From Methylobacterium dankookense (lineage in GTDB: Bacteria; Pseudomonadota; Alphaproteobacteria; Rhizobiales; Beijerinckiaceae): a DNA stretch of 64,000 nt. Shown here one piece after another: positions 39,267-48,022 of the stretch. The DNA is taken from assembly GCF_902141855.1 (NCBI RefSeq), contig NZ_CABFVH010000024.1, positions 1 to 64,000 of the forward strand, given 5' to 3'. The notes beneath the pieces were generated by a model that worked only from the letters and a program-made list of their open reading frames with translations, made no database searches and was not told where the DNA came from. Every line of letters starts with the position of its first letter. The first letter of the stretch is position 1. Position numbers and translations under genes: made by a program.

Positions 39267-39515
39267 ATGCTCAATCCGCCTCGACGCGTCCATGCCGTTC
39301 TGCTGTGCTGGCTCGCGCGCCGCGACGTGGCCGCTGCCGATCGCGCCCACGCATCCGGGGATCTCATCACCTCGCGGCGGCTCCTGGAGCAGGCTGATCA
39401 GCGTCTGAAAACGGCTTGCGGCTGCCAGTGGCCATCCGCGGCTCAGGAAGCCGCCGTAGGCCAGAGTAGAGATAACGACGATCTCAGAAGGGCCTGGCTC
39501 TTTCGAACGCGCTGA
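39267..39515 (+). CDS. Possible small hypothetical protein
   Basis: An 82-residue frame from an ATG at 39267 with a helical, charged centre (AAADRAHASGDLITSRRLLE). It has protein-like composition but no recognised family, no clear ribosome-binding site, and its end overlaps the convergent response regulator gene by about 30 bases. Confidence 0.3.
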   Translation: MLNPPRRVHAVLLCWLARRDVAAADRAHASGDLITSRRLLEQADQRLKTACGCQWPSAAQEAAVGQSRDNDDLRRAWLFRTR

Positions 39516-39864
39516 GCACATGCTCGGCCATATAGGGCTTGGGCACGAACATGCCGTGATCGGGCACATCGCGCGAGGCCAGTTGGCAGCGCCCCGAGGT
39601 CAACACCAAGCGGATGTGAGGCCAGCGCTCGGCTACTTGGTTAGCCAGTGCGAAGCCGTTCATCGATCCAGGCATTTCGATATCGGTGAAAAGCGCACCG
39701 ATGTCGCCACGGCTTTCCAGGATCGCCCAGGCCTCGTCTGCCGTGGCTGCCTCGAAGACCGTCAGGCCCGCAGCCTCCAGCATGTCGACCGCCACCATAC
39801 GCACGAGCGCTTCGTCCTCGACGACCAAGACGACGGAGATGGAGGGCGGAAGGGCAGGTGACAT
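39484..39864 (-). CDS. Single-domain response regulator
   Basis: A 126-residue receiver: VEDEALVR, phospho-Asp61 in LFTDIEMPGSMNG, Ser/Thr in LVLTSGR, and Lys in FVPKPYMAEH. The MPGSMNG form is typical of receivers paired with HWE/HisKA_2 kinases in Rhizobiales. The GAF-rich HWE kinase at 36144 or the truncated PAS kinase at 84 could be partners; that is inference. There is no output domain. Confidence 0.88.
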   Translation of the reverse strand: MSPALPPSISVVLVVEDEALVRMVAVDMLEAAGLTVFEAATADEAWAILESRGDIGALFTDIEMPGSMNGFALANQVAERWPHIRLVLTSGRCQLASRDVPDHGMFVPKPYMAEHVLSAFERARPF

Positions 39865-39932
39865 AGAATGATCAACCGCGGCGGAGGTATATGGTTCACG
39901 TATGTTAGGAGTAGGCGAAAGCCGGTAGGAGC

Positions 39933-40169
39933 CTACTCACTGTCCTCGGCAGGCTCTCCCTCTGACAGCTCAGAGGCACCCAGATTGCCGCGCAGCTCCA
40001 TGCCTTTGACGCGCTGCTGCCGGCCCATCTGCCTGAACAGCTCCGCGGTCGCATGATGCCCATGCTGTGCAAGTTCGTGGGCGCGCGTAGCCAGCTCGCG
40101 GGCCATACCTTCTCGCTCGATGATCTCTGCGATTGTCGCGTCCATACGGCGCCTGCGCTCGTCGGGCAT
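39933..40169 (-). CDS. Small charged helical hypothetical protein
   Basis: A 78-residue soluble protein from the ATG at 40169. Nearly all of it predicts as helix (MDATIAEIIEREGMARELAT; HGHHATAELFRQMGRQQRVK) with an acidic tail. No family was recognised. It lies just upstream of the lone response regulator on the same strand. Confidence 0.5.
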   Translation of the reverse strand: MPDERRRRMDATIAEIIEREGMARELATRAHELAQHGHHATAELFRQMGRQQRVKGMELRGNLGASELSEGEPAEDSE

Positions 40170-40443
40170 CGTCGTTTGTCAGTTTGTGAGGGTGCGGCGG
40201 AGATGGCGATCCGCGACATCCACGCAAGCGAGGGCGCTCTGCGTCTTGAGCCAGCCCGATTTGCTGGAAGTGCAAGGCTCAGCAGTGGGTTAGAGGCTTT
40301 GTGTTTGCGGCTTCGGAACAGCCTGTGATGCTCATGCTAAGCCAGGACCCCATAATGGGTGCTGCTGACCGGGCCCGGAGCGGCCTCCGCACTCCACTCA
40401 ATAGGGTGGGGGACCACGCGGGGGACGCTACCGCCTGAGAAGC

Positions 40444-40466
40444 AAAAAAGCCCTGCATATGCAGGG
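40444..40466 (-). terminator. Orphan Rho-independent terminator, perfect 16-base palindrome
   Basis: CCCTGCATATGCAGGG is a perfect palindrome; on the minus strand it is followed by C and six T. No minus-strand gene lies upstream of it for more than 1.6 kb. Confidence 0.65.
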
Positions 40467-40870
40467 TCTTGAGCGAGCAAGTGGCGGAGGGAACGTCCGG
40501 GAACGTGCGGCGCCGGATCGAGGCAACCGCCGATGTTGTGGCGGCACGCCTTTCGGCAAGTCCGGCCTCGGGCCCGGACGCGGGGCTCACGCTGCGGCGT
40601 CCAGTTTGGTTCTGCCTACCCGCCGCCCGGGTGGGCGAGTTCGACCGCCGGGGCGGCGACATGGATGGCCGGCATAGGTCGGCCCCGGGGTGCCAACGGT
40701 CCGGGCCCAGACCGGCCGTGCCGCCGGCGCGCGGATGGCGCGTTTCCCATCGCCCGTGCGGGTGGGCGGCCTGTCGCTTGGCGACGGGGATCATGCGCCG
40801 GACCCGCGCGACGCGTTCCACCCCGGTTGTTTCGCGTGAGCCGCGGTCGCGCACCGGTGGCGAGCGCTGC

Positions 40871-40884
40871 TTGAGCTGGATCAA
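40871..40884. promoter_or_regulatory. FNR/FixK/DNR-type box upstream of the stress protein
   Basis: TTGAGCTGGATCAA, 64 bases before the universal stress protein start at 40949. Confidence 0.68.
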
Positions 40885-40948
40885 GGTCGTGGATGCGCCG
40901 GCCGGGCCAAGGTGCGCCCGCAACGTTCGGAACGCCTCGGAGGCGCAC

Positions 40949-41761
40949 ATGTCAATCGCCAGCATCATGGTTTCCCTCGATCGGGGCGAAGCGGCGTCCG
41001 CCCGCGTCCGCCTCGCCGCCGATCTCGCCAGGCGATTCGAGGCCACGCTGACGGGCGTGGCCGCCCGCAAGCTCCCCCATCCCGGCCCGGCCGCCGACAT
41101 CGCGTCGGCGCAATCCTCCTACGACGAGGAGCGGGCCAAGCTGGCCGAGGAGCTCGCACGGGCCAGGGACATCTTCGAGGACGAGGCCGGCGGCGACATC
41201 CGTACCGGCTGGCGGGAGGCCGAAGATGAGGCCGAGGCGTTCCTCGTGCGTCAGGCGCGCGGCGCGGACCTCGTCGTCGTCGGCCGTGAGGCGGGTCGGC
41301 CAGGGGCGGAGGACATGGCTGTCGACCCCGGTCTCGTATTGATGGAAGCGGGCCGCCCTGTCCTGGTCGTCCCACCGGGCGTCGAGCGGCTCCAGGCCGC
41401 CCGCATCGTCGTCGCCTGGAAGGATGCGCCGGAGGCGCGCCGCGCCGTTTCGGCCGCCTTGCCCTTCATCCGGCGGGCCGACCAGGTCCACGTCGCCGCG
41501 GCCGGCAGCGAGGCGCGGTTCGAGGGGGCCGAGGAGGTCTCCGAGCTGCTCGCCCGGCACGGTGCCCACGTCACCACTCACCTCTGGAACGCGCCCGTTC
41601 GCGAGACCGCCGACGAGATCCTGCGCTTCGCGAAGCGCCAGGACGCGGACCTGGTCGTGATGGGAGGCTACGGCCATTCCCGGATGCGGGAGTGGCTGTT
41701 CGGGGGCGTGACCCGGACCATGCTGCGCACGTCGCCCCTCTGCTGCCTGATGAGCCACTGA
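40949..41761 (+). CDS. Tandem universal stress protein
   Basis: A 270-residue protein with two UspA-like folds. The second half is typical: ARIVVAWKDAPEARRAVSAA at the start and DLVVMGGYGHSRMREWLFGGVTRTML (the nucleotide-binding G-x9-G pattern) at the end. The first half keeps VVVGREAGRPG but looks degraded. The ATG at 40949 follows GGAGG. FNR-type control of Usp proteins at low oxygen is known from other bacteria. It overlaps the cytochrome c gene by one base (TGATG), so the pair is co-translated. Confidence 0.9.
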   Translation: MSIASIMVSLDRGEAASARVRLAADLARRFEATLTGVAARKLPHPGPAADIASAQSSYDEERAKLAEELARARDIFEDEAGGDIRTGWREAEDEAEAFLVRQARGADLVVVGREAGRPGAEDMAVDPGLVLMEAGRPVLVVPPGVERLQAARIVVAWKDAPEARRAVSAALPFIRRADQVHVAAAGSEARFEGAEEVSELLARHGAHVTTHLWNAPVRETADEILRFAKRQDADLVVMGGYGHSRMREWLFGGVTRTMLRTSPLCCLMSH

Positions 41762-42093
41762 TGCGCGCGGTTCGCACCCTGGCAGCGGGGGCGCTGGCGC
41801 TCCTGCCCGTCCTCCTCACACAACCCGCCAGCGCCTGGGACAGGCAGGCCGAACGCGGCCGAGCCCTGGCGCGTCGGGACTGCGCCGGATGCCATGCCGT
41901 CGGGCGGACGGGGGCGAGCCCGCTGCGGCAGGCCCCACCCTTCCGGTCGCTCCACGAGCGCTACCCGGTCGAGGATCTGGCCGAGGCCCTGGCCGAGGGC
42001 ATCCGCACCGGCCATCCGACGATGCCGGAATTCCGGTTCGACCCGGACGAGGCCGAGGCGCTCATCGCCTACCTGAAAACGCTGGAGCGCTGA
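41761..42093 (+). CDS. Exported monoheme cytochrome c
   Basis: A 110-residue class I cytochrome c. A signal peptide ends at ASAW (about residue 25), the heme motif is CAGCH (about 41-45), and a distal Met is offered by HPTMPEFRF. It is an electron shuttle; NorC or NosZ are plausible acceptors given the setting, but that is inference. It is translated from the same message as the stress protein, and converges on fnrN. Confidence 0.92.
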   Translation: MRAVRTLAAGALALLPVLLTQPASAWDRQAERGRALARRDCAGCHAVGRTGASPLRQAPPFRSLHERYPVEDLAEALAEGIRTGHPTMPEFRFDPDEAEALIAYLKTLER

Positions 42094-42101
42094 CGAAGGC
42101 C

Positions 42102-42842
42102 TCAGCTCGCGGCCAAGCGCTCAAGCTTGGCCGGGTCGAGCAGTCGCGCGCCGCCGGGCACGAGCAGGATAGCGTGCGCCCGGTCGAGCCGCGTCAGCAT
42201 GCGGCTGACCGTTTCCATGGTCAGGCCGAGGTAATCCGCCATGTCCTGGCGCCCCATCGGCAGCTCGACCGTGATGGAGCTGTGACCGGCCCGGGCGAAG
42301 CGGTCGCGCAGCGAGAGCAGGAAGGCGGCGACCTTCTCCTCGGCCGTGCGGCGCCCGAGCAGCAGCATCTGGTCCTGGGCCAGGCTCAGTTCGTAGCCGG
42401 CCCGCTCGTGGAGGCTCCTGAGCAGGTGCGGCTTGGCCTCGACCATCGCCGCGAAGTCGTGGCGCGCGAAGCGGCAGGTCTTCACCGGCCCGAGCGCCTC
42501 GGCCGAGACCGAGTAACGCTCCTGCAGGGCGAGCCCGAGGAAATCCCCCGGCAGGGCGAAGCCCATGACCTGGCGCCGGCCGTCGGGCAGCAGGCGGGTC
42601 AGGCGCAGCGCCCCTTCGATGACGTTGAAGACGGAGCTCGCTGTCTCGCCCTGCCCGAACAGGGCCTGCCCCTTGTCTAGGGAGAGGTGCTGGCTCAGCG
42701 CCTCAAGCTGCTCCAGCTCGGGCAGGGCCAGCACGGAGCAGACGCTGATCAGCCTGACCTTGCAGTCGACGCAGCCGTTCTCCGAGCGCCTGTGGTGGCA
42801 GACGTGCGCAGCCCTGTCGCACAAGCCCGTATCGACCAGCAT
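42102..42842 (-). CDS. fnrN: FnrN-type Fe-S Crp/Fnr regulator
   Basis: A 246-residue anaerobic regulator. Cys24, Cys27 and Cys35 (CVDCKVRLISVC, the C-x2-C-x7-C spacing of FnrN) plus Cys123 in VKTCRFARHDF can bind an O2-labile [4Fe-4S] cluster. The HTH is MGRQDMADYLGLTMETVSRML, matching recognition of TTGAT half-sites. An FNR-type box 86 bases upstream indicates autoregulation, as known for rhizobial fnrN. It lies just downstream of nosX on the same strand. Confidence 0.93.
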   Translation of the reverse strand: MLVDTGLCDRAAHVCHHRRSENGCVDCKVRLISVCSVLALPELEQLEALSQHLSLDKGQALFGQGETASSVFNVIEGALRLTRLLPDGRRQVMGFALPGDFLGLALQERYSVSAEALGPVKTCRFARHDFAAMVEAKPHLLRSLHERAGYELSLAQDQMLLLGRRTAEEKVAAFLLSLRDRFARAGHSSITVELPMGRQDMADYLGLTMETVSRMLTRLDRAHAILLVPGGARLLDPAKLERLAAS

Positions 42843-43229
42843 GCCTCCTCCTTCGGGAGCGGGACGTACCGGGTCGGCCCCGGGTACCCCGTCCCGCGGC
42901 CAAGATGCAGTCTACGGCCTGCGCTGCATTGATCCACCGCAAGGGAGGCAAGCCGGCCGTGAGCACCGTGGCGACGTTCCGCCAGCTGACTTTCCCCGCG
43001 GGGATCCGCCGTGCCCGTTCGAAGGTCGATCCTGCGGTGGGAAGGGCCCCGCGCGAGAGTCCGGCGCCCCCGTGCGGAGGTTCCACCGACGGGGGCCGAC
43101 CGCGGCGTCAGCACGCCCCGAAACCCGCTCCGGTCCCTCCGCGGCCGCCAAGGCAATGACGATCCTTGACAGGTCTATGCCTGGAGACCACGGCTGGCAC
43201 ACGCTCGGAACGGCCCGTCGGGCGTCGTG
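42843..43229. other. fnrN promoter region and nosX downstream region
   Basis: 387 bases without a gene. It contains the FNR-type box at 42929-42942. No terminator was recognised after nosX. Confidence 0.45.
42929..42942. promoter_or_regulatory. FNR-type box upstream of fnrN
   Basis: TTGATCCACCGCAA; one half-site is perfect and the other reads GCAA instead of TCAA. It lies 86 bases before fnrN. Confidence 0.58.
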
Positions 43230-44297
43230 TCACGCGCAGCCGAGCCGAGCGGCCGCCCGTATCATCCCGCCTCCTGCCTCCGCGCGGTCCTCGCGCCCGC
43301 GCGGAGACAGGACAATGCGTTCGCCCCCGGCCGTCACGAGCCGGACCTCGCCGTCGCCGAGCCTGTGCAGGACGGACGAGATTTCCTCCTTCGGAAGCAG
43401 GCTGAAGGCGGTCGAGAGGGCATCCGCCCCGGTCGCATCGGGAAGCAGGACCGTCACGCTTCGGTACAAGGCGGCCGAGCGGCCGCTTTTCGGGTCCAGG
43501 AGGTGGTTGAAGCGGCCCTCCGCGTCGAACCGGAAGCCGTAGCCGCCCGACGTGGCGACGGCACGGTCCGCGACCTCGACGGTCTCGGCGATGGCGCCAA
43601 GCCCGTCCGGGTCTGCGATGCCGATCCGCCAGGGATGACCGTCGGGGGCCGGGCCCAAGGCCCGCGGCTCGCCCAAATCCACCAGACTGCTGACGATTCC
43701 CCCGGCCCGGAGGATCCCCACCACCCGGTCGGTCGCGTAGCCTTGCGCGATCCCGTTGAGGGTCAGACCCATGCCCCTCCGGCGGAAGGCGATCCGGTTC
43801 CGGTCGAAGGCCACCCCATCGAGGCCGACCAGGGCGAGGGCCGCGTCGCGCGACTGGGAGGAGGGGCCGGAAGGGGCAGCCCCGGGTGTCGAGAAATGGT
43901 CGCGGTAGAGGGTCCAGAGCGGCTGGACGCTCGGGTCGAAGCTCCCGTGGGTCGCCTGCCAGTAGTGCCGCGCCTGCGCGAGCACCTCGACGAGATCGGG
44001 AGGCGGGGCCGCGAGCATGCCATGCCGGTTCAGCGCGACGAGGGCGGAGTCGTCGCGGTACAGGCTGAAGACGCGTTCGAGACGGCGCACCTCGGCGACC
44101 GCCCGCCGGATCAACGCCTCGGCGGCTCCGCGGTCGGAATGATGGATGCGCAAGCTGGCGACCGCGCCCATGGCCTCGCCGTGCCAGTCGACGACGCTCG
44201 CCTCGGCGCGACCGCGCCCGCCGACCGGCAGAAGGCCGAGCCCCGCGGCGGCCGCCGTCACGCCGATGAACCGCCTTCGCGTCAAGCCTGGATGCAC
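43230..44297 (-). CDS. nosX: NosX, ApbE-type FAD:protein FMN transferase
   Basis: A 355-residue exported flavinyl transferase. A Tat signal with RRRFIGVT starts the protein. ApbE motifs follow: MGAVASLRIHH, YRDDSALVALNRHG, GMGLTLNGIAQGYATDRVV (metal/FAD region), and the C-terminal NHLLDPKSGRSA. NosX attaches FMN to the NosR periplasmic domain. It is the last gene of nosRZDFYLX, 12 bases after nosL. Confidence 0.93.
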   Translation of the reverse strand: MHPGLTRRRFIGVTAAAAGLGLLPVGGRGRAEASVVDWHGEAMGAVASLRIHHSDRGAAEALIRRAVAEVRRLERVFSLYRDDSALVALNRHGMLAAPPPDLVEVLAQARHYWQATHGSFDPSVQPLWTLYRDHFSTPGAAPSGPSSQSRDAALALVGLDGVAFDRNRIAFRRRGMGLTLNGIAQGYATDRVVGILRAGGIVSSLVDLGEPRALGPAPDGHPWRIGIADPDGLGAIAETVEVADRAVATSGGYGFRFDAEGRFNHLLDPKSGRSAALYRSVTVLLPDATGADALSTAFSLLPKEEISSVLHRLGDGEVRLVTAGGERIVLSPRGREDRAEAGGGMIRAAARLGCA

Positions 44298-44309
44298 GAC
44301 ACCCCTCCC

Positions 44310-44894
44310 TCAGCGCGCGTGGCCTGCCGAGGCGGTACCTGGCGGGACGCGGTCGTCCCGGCCGGCCGGGTCCCCGGTGGGGGCCGGCGTCTCGGAGCCC
44401 GGGCCGAGCACGTCACCGTCGGCCATCTCCGCGAACGCGACGACCCGGCCGCCGTTCTCCCGGGCAAAAGCCTCGGCACCCTCCCGCTCGCCGAAGGGCA
44501 CCGCTTCGCCCGCGCCCATGCCCCCCTTCAGCCGGCTGCCGACGACGAACGTTGCCTTTCGGGCGTCGATCCAGTTCGTCGCGCCGGGCTGCTCCCAGGA
44601 CGGGGCCTTCGCCATGTCCGACACGTAGATGGCGCGGATGTCCTTGGCCTCGTCCGGGAGCCGTGTGAAGGAGATCGTGTCGCGCGCCGAGGAGAACCAA
44701 ACCGGCTCGATGCGGCTCGCGAGGATGATCTGCCCCTTCGGGCCGGGGTGCTCCAGCACGTTCATGCCGCAGTAGCGGCCGATGGCGGCATCCGTCAGCT
44801 CGAAGGGCGGCGGCGCCTCCGCGGGCTTGCGGTCGTTGCAGGCGGCGGGCAGGAGGGCGCCCGCGGCTAGGGCGAGGAGCAGGGCCCGGTTCAT
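44310..44894 (-). CDS. nosL: NosL copper-binding lipoprotein
   Basis: A 194-residue outer-facing lipoprotein with lipobox LLPAAC (Cys19) and the NosL Cys-Gly-Met motif in RYCGMNVLEHPGPKGQI. NosL delivers Cu(I) to apo-NosZ together with NosDFY. Its ATG overlaps the nosY stop (ATGA). A Pro/Gly-rich tail follows the domain. Confidence 0.93.
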   Translation of the reverse strand: MNRALLLALAAGALLPAACNDRKPAEAPPPFELTDAAIGRYCGMNVLEHPGPKGQIILASRIEPVWFSSARDTISFTRLPDEAKDIRAIYVSDMAKAPSWEQPGATNWIDARKATFVVGSRLKGGMGAGEAVPFGEREGAEAFARENGGRVVAFAEMADGDVLGPGSETPAPTGDPAGRDDRVPPGTASAGHAR

Positions 44895-45721
44895 AATTCC
44901 CTCCGGTCGAAGACGAGCGCCGCCAGGCCGAGCGGGAGAAGGGTCCAGGCGGCCAGCGCCGCGAGGAGGGCCGGGGGGCTCAGGGCTGCGGTCCTCGTCA
45001 AGCCGGACATCCCCGAGAAGGCCCCGACGTCGCCCGTCCCGCCGAGATTGAACAGGCGGTAGGCATCAGTCGGATTGAGCAGGAGGAGCGCGTCGAGCAG
45101 TCCTCCGGCTAGGGTCTGTCCCTGGTCCACCGCCAGCACCCCCAGCAGGGCCATGTCGTAGATCAGGACGAAGACCAGCCAGATGCCGACGGCCGTGCCC
45201 GCCGCGGTGCCCCGCTCGCGCGCGAGCGCGCTCAGAAGGTAGCCGATCGCGACGAAGGAGGCGCCGAGGAGGATCGAGGAGCCGATCATCGATGCGAACG
45301 CCGTCCAGCTGCCCGCCTCGACGGGCGTGCCGGAAAGGGCGAGCGCGACGGCGGCCGCGCCGTAGCCGACGAGCGTCGCGAACCCCAGGATGGCGAGATG
45401 CCCGAGGAACTTGCCCAGGAGCACCTGCCGGCGTCCGACCGGGTAGCTCAGGAGCAGCAGCATCGTTCCGCGCTCCATCTCGCCGACGATGGCGTCGTGC
45501 GAGATGAGGAGGGCGATCAGCGGCAGGAGGAAGATCGTCAGGCTCGACAAGCTCACGACGACCACGTCGAGGGCGCGGACGCCGACGTTCCCGGTCGGCG
45601 CGCTGCCGAGGAAGGCGAGCGTGAGGGCGAGCGCAGCCAAGAGGAGCGTCGTCGCGAGCACCCAGCAATTCCGCAGCCCCTCCTGGACCTCCTTGCGCGC
45701 CACAGTCAGGACGTTACTCAC
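44891..45721 (-). CDS. nosY: NosY, ABC permease of the NosDFY complex
   Basis: A 276-residue, six-helix ABC-2 type permease (MSNVLTVARKEVQEGLRN; LISHDAIVGEMERGTMLLLL; LARERGTAAGTAVGIWLV). It forms the membrane part of NosDFY, which is needed to build the CuZ site of NosZ. The start is a GTG overlapping the nosF stop; an upstream in-frame extension is a shadow of nosF. Confidence 0.93.
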   Translation of the reverse strand: MSNVLTVARKEVQEGLRNCWVLATTLLLAALALTLAFLGSAPTGNVGVRALDVVVVSLSSLTIFLLPLIALLISHDAIVGEMERGTMLLLLSYPVGRRQVLLGKFLGHLAILGFATLVGYGAAAVALALSGTPVEAGSWTAFASMIGSSILLGASFVAIGYLLSALARERGTAAGTAVGIWLVFVLIYDMALLGVLAVDQGQTLAGGLLDALLLLNPTDAYRLFNLGGTGDVGAFSGMSGLTRTAALSPPALLAALAAWTLLPLGLAALVFDRREL

Positions 45722-46635
45722 GGCGCGGTCCCCTGCGAGCGGAGGAAGTGGGCGTAGAGCTGGTCCAGGGTCGGCGGCACCACCTCGATGTCCTCGACCG
45801 CCGTCCCGGCCGCCATCACGCCGCGCAGGATGTCCATCTTCCGCCCCGGCGCGGCCTCGATCTCGACGACGCGCCCGTCGACCCGTCGACACGGGCAGTC
45901 GGTCCAGAGGCGGTCGGCTAGATCGTGCACCCCCGTCTCCGCCGTGAGGCGGATGCGGGTGGGCAGCCGCGCGATGCGGCGGAGGGCGTCGAGCGTGCCG
46001 TCGGCCGCCATGACGCCCCGGTTCATGATGACGACGCGGCCGGCACGCTCCTCCAGCTCGGTCAGGGCGTGCGACGAGAGCAGCACGGTCGTGCCGCGTC
46101 CGCGAAGCTCCTCAACGATCTCGTAGAAGACCTGCCGGAGGGCTGGGTCGAGCCCCGTCGTGGGCTCGTCGAGGAGCAGGATGCGTGGCTCCCCGAGCAG
46201 CGCCTGCGCGAGGCCCAGGCGCTGGCGCATGCCCTTCGAGTAGGTGCCGACCCGCCGGTCCGCCGCGGGGCCGAGCCCGACGCGGTCGAGCAGCGGGGCG
46301 ACCGCGGTCCGGCCCTCCCGCTTCAGGCGGGCGTAGAAGGCCAGGGTCTCCCGGCCCGTGAGGGCGGCGTTGAACGCCACGTTCTCCGGGAGGTATCCGA
46401 GGCGGCGCCGCGCCGCGAACTCGCCGGCGGCCGGATCCTCCCCCAGCACCCAGACGCTTCCGGCGGTCGGGCGAATCAATCCGAGCATGAGCTTCATGAG
46501 CGTGGATTTGCCGGCGCCGTTGTGCCCGACCAGGGCGACGGTCTCGCCCTCGGCCAGGACGAACGACACGCGGCGGACGGCCTCGACCTTGCCGAAGCGC
46601 TTCACGACGTCGCGGATCTCGATGGTCGCAGTCAT
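45718..46635 (-). CDS. nosF: NosF, ABC ATPase of the NosDFY complex
   Basis: A 305-residue ATPase: Walker A GHNGAGKSTL, signature TYSKGMRQRLGLAQ, Walker B ILLLDEPTTGLDP and switch His in LLSSHAL. It powers NosDFY for copper-centre maturation of NosZ. The ATG at 46635 overlaps the nosD stop codon; the longer in-frame opening to 47079 overlaps nosD and is rejected. Confidence 0.94.
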   Translation of the reverse strand: MTATIEIRDVVKRFGKVEAVRRVSFVLAEGETVALVGHNGAGKSTLMKLMLGLIRPTAGSVWVLGEDPAAGEFAARRRLGYLPENVAFNAALTGRETLAFYARLKREGRTAVAPLLDRVGLGPAADRRVGTYSKGMRQRLGLAQALLGEPRILLLDEPTTGLDPALRQVFYEIVEELRGRGTTVLLSSHALTELEERAGRVVIMNRGVMAADGTLDALRRIARLPTRIRLTAETGVHDLADRLWTDCPCRRVDGRVVEIEAAPGRKMDILRGVMAAGTAVEDIEVVPPTLDQLYAHFLRSQGTAP

Positions 46636-48020
46636 CGGCGGCTTCCTCCGCACGCCTTGGGCCGGGGCGGCGGACTCATGAGCGGATGGCTGTCGACGAC
46701 CCCGCCGGGCAGCAGGGCGGGGAACTGCGCCTGCGCCCAGCGGATCACCTGCACGGCGGGCGAGTTCGCGAGCACCTTGGCTTGGGGAGCGGTCCACAGG
46801 ACCTTGTCCATCAGGTCGTTCGGCCGGTATGCCCCGTCGCCCAAGCCGTCCCCGTCCAGGTCGAAGGCCGGGTTGTCGCTCCAATAGTTCCCGCGTCCGT
46901 CCTTGGACCAGTCGACGTAGCGGGTGCTGACGTACTTCACCTGGTTCCGGTTGCGCACGAAGGCGTTGCCGGACACCTCGTTGCGCTCCGAGCCGGCGGT
47001 GAAGTGAATGCCGATCTCGCAGCCCTCGAACCAGTTGCCGCGGAAGCGGTTCTGGTTGGCGTTGTAGATGAACACGCACTTGGTGGGACCCGGCCGGAGG
47101 CCGGCGGTCGAGGCCGGCGCGGCGTCGCCCGGCACGGCGTGGTCACGCTCACCCCCGCCGCGCGTGCCGGCCCCGGCCCAGCGCCCCGCCGGCTGCAGCC
47201 GGCCCAGCACCGCGTTTCCGGCGACCTCGGAGGCGTTGGCGTAATTGAACAGGAAGCCGTGGTCGCGGTCGCCGTCGGACACGTTGCCGACGACCTTCAG
47301 CCGGTGCGAGAACATGAGGGCGTAGCCGACGGCGTTGCCCACCGAAACGTTGTCCCGGACCTCGCTGTCGTCGGTGTACATGTAGTGCACCGCGAAGCGC
47401 AGGTCGCGGAAGCGGTTGCCGCTGAACACGTTGCGCCGGCTAGAGATCACGAAGATGCCGTCGCGGCCGTAGGAAACGTCGTTGTCGAGGACTTTGGCCC
47501 CGGTCGCGTTCCAGACCGAGACGCCGTTCCCTGCCTCGTTGATGCGGCCCTCCCGGACGCCGACGATGATGTTGCGGCGGGCCACGGCCCGCTCGGCGCC
47601 GTGCAGGTAGATGCCGTAGAGGTTCCCCTCGATCCGGTTGTCCTCGACGACGGCACCCCGCGCGGTCCTCTCCACGAAGATCCCGGAATCCATGCGCTCA
47701 AGGTCGGAGCCTGAGCCGCGGACCGTCAGGCGGCGGACGACCGCGTCCGCCGCCGTGACCGTGACGACGCTGCCGTGGCCGGGGCCGACCACGACCGCAC
47801 CCGGCTCGCCCTCGACGACGAGCCGCCGCCCGACGCGGATCGCCCCGCGGTGCTCCCCGCCACGCAGGACGACGGTGTCCCCGTCGGAGGCCCCGTCGAT
47901 GGCCGCCTGGAGAGCGGCCCCGGGCGCGACGTCGATGCGCGCGGCCCGGGCGGGGCCGCCGAGGCTGGCGGCGACGACCGCCGCCGACCAGGCGAGCAGG
48001 AGGGGGCGGCCGGCGCGCAT
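46632..48020 (-). CDS. nosD: NosD, periplasmic copper-maturation protein
   Basis: A 462-residue exported right-handed beta-helix protein. The signal peptide ends near ARA (about residue 26), followed by repeated carbohydrate-binding-like strands such as GIFVERTARGAVVEDNRIEG and YVDWSKDGRGNYWSDNPAFD. NosD bridges NosFY and NosL/NosZ during CuZ assembly. An insertion of about 40 residues rich in Gly, Ala, Pro and Arg (after GNAVLGRLQPAGR, about 270-312) interrupts the repeats. The stop overlaps nosF. Confidence 0.93.
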   Translation of the reverse strand: MRAGRPLLLAWSAAVVAASLGGPARAARIDVAPGAALQAAIDGASDGDTVVLRGGEHRGAIRVGRRLVVEGEPGAVVVGPGHGSVVTVTAADAVVRRLTVRGSGSDLERMDSGIFVERTARGAVVEDNRIEGNLYGIYLHGAERAVARRNIIVGVREGRINEAGNGVSVWNATGAKVLDNDVSYGRDGIFVISSRRNVFSGNRFRDLRFAVHYMYTDDSEVRDNVSVGNAVGYALMFSHRLKVVGNVSDGDRDHGFLFNYANASEVAGNAVLGRLQPAGRWAGAGTRGGGERDHAVPGDAAPASTAGLRPGPTKCVFIYNANQNRFRGNWFEGCEIGIHFTAGSERNEVSGNAFVRNRNQVKYVSTRYVDWSKDGRGNYWSDNPAFDLDGDGLGDGAYRPNDLMDKVLWTAPQAKVLANSPAVQVIRWAQAQFPALLPGGVVDSHPLMSPPPRPKACGGSRR

Positions 48021-48022
48021 GC

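Larger units (their letters stand above)
40170..40948. other. Non-coding stretch with orphan terminator and FNR-type box
   Basis: About 780 bases without a convincing gene. It holds a minus-strand terminator at 40444-40466, a short tRNA-Ser-like 3'-end sequence at 40480-40492, and the FNR-type box at 40871-40884. This looks like a former integration or deletion junction. Confidence 0.4.

Noticed and set aside
40459-40948. Long N-terminal extension of the stress protein from 40469
   Set aside because: The extension crosses the FNR-type box and has shadow composition; the ATG at 40949 has a GGAGG site at the right distance.
43227-44870. 547-residue open frame on the plus strand
   Set aside because: Antisense to nosX and nosL; no protein-like features.
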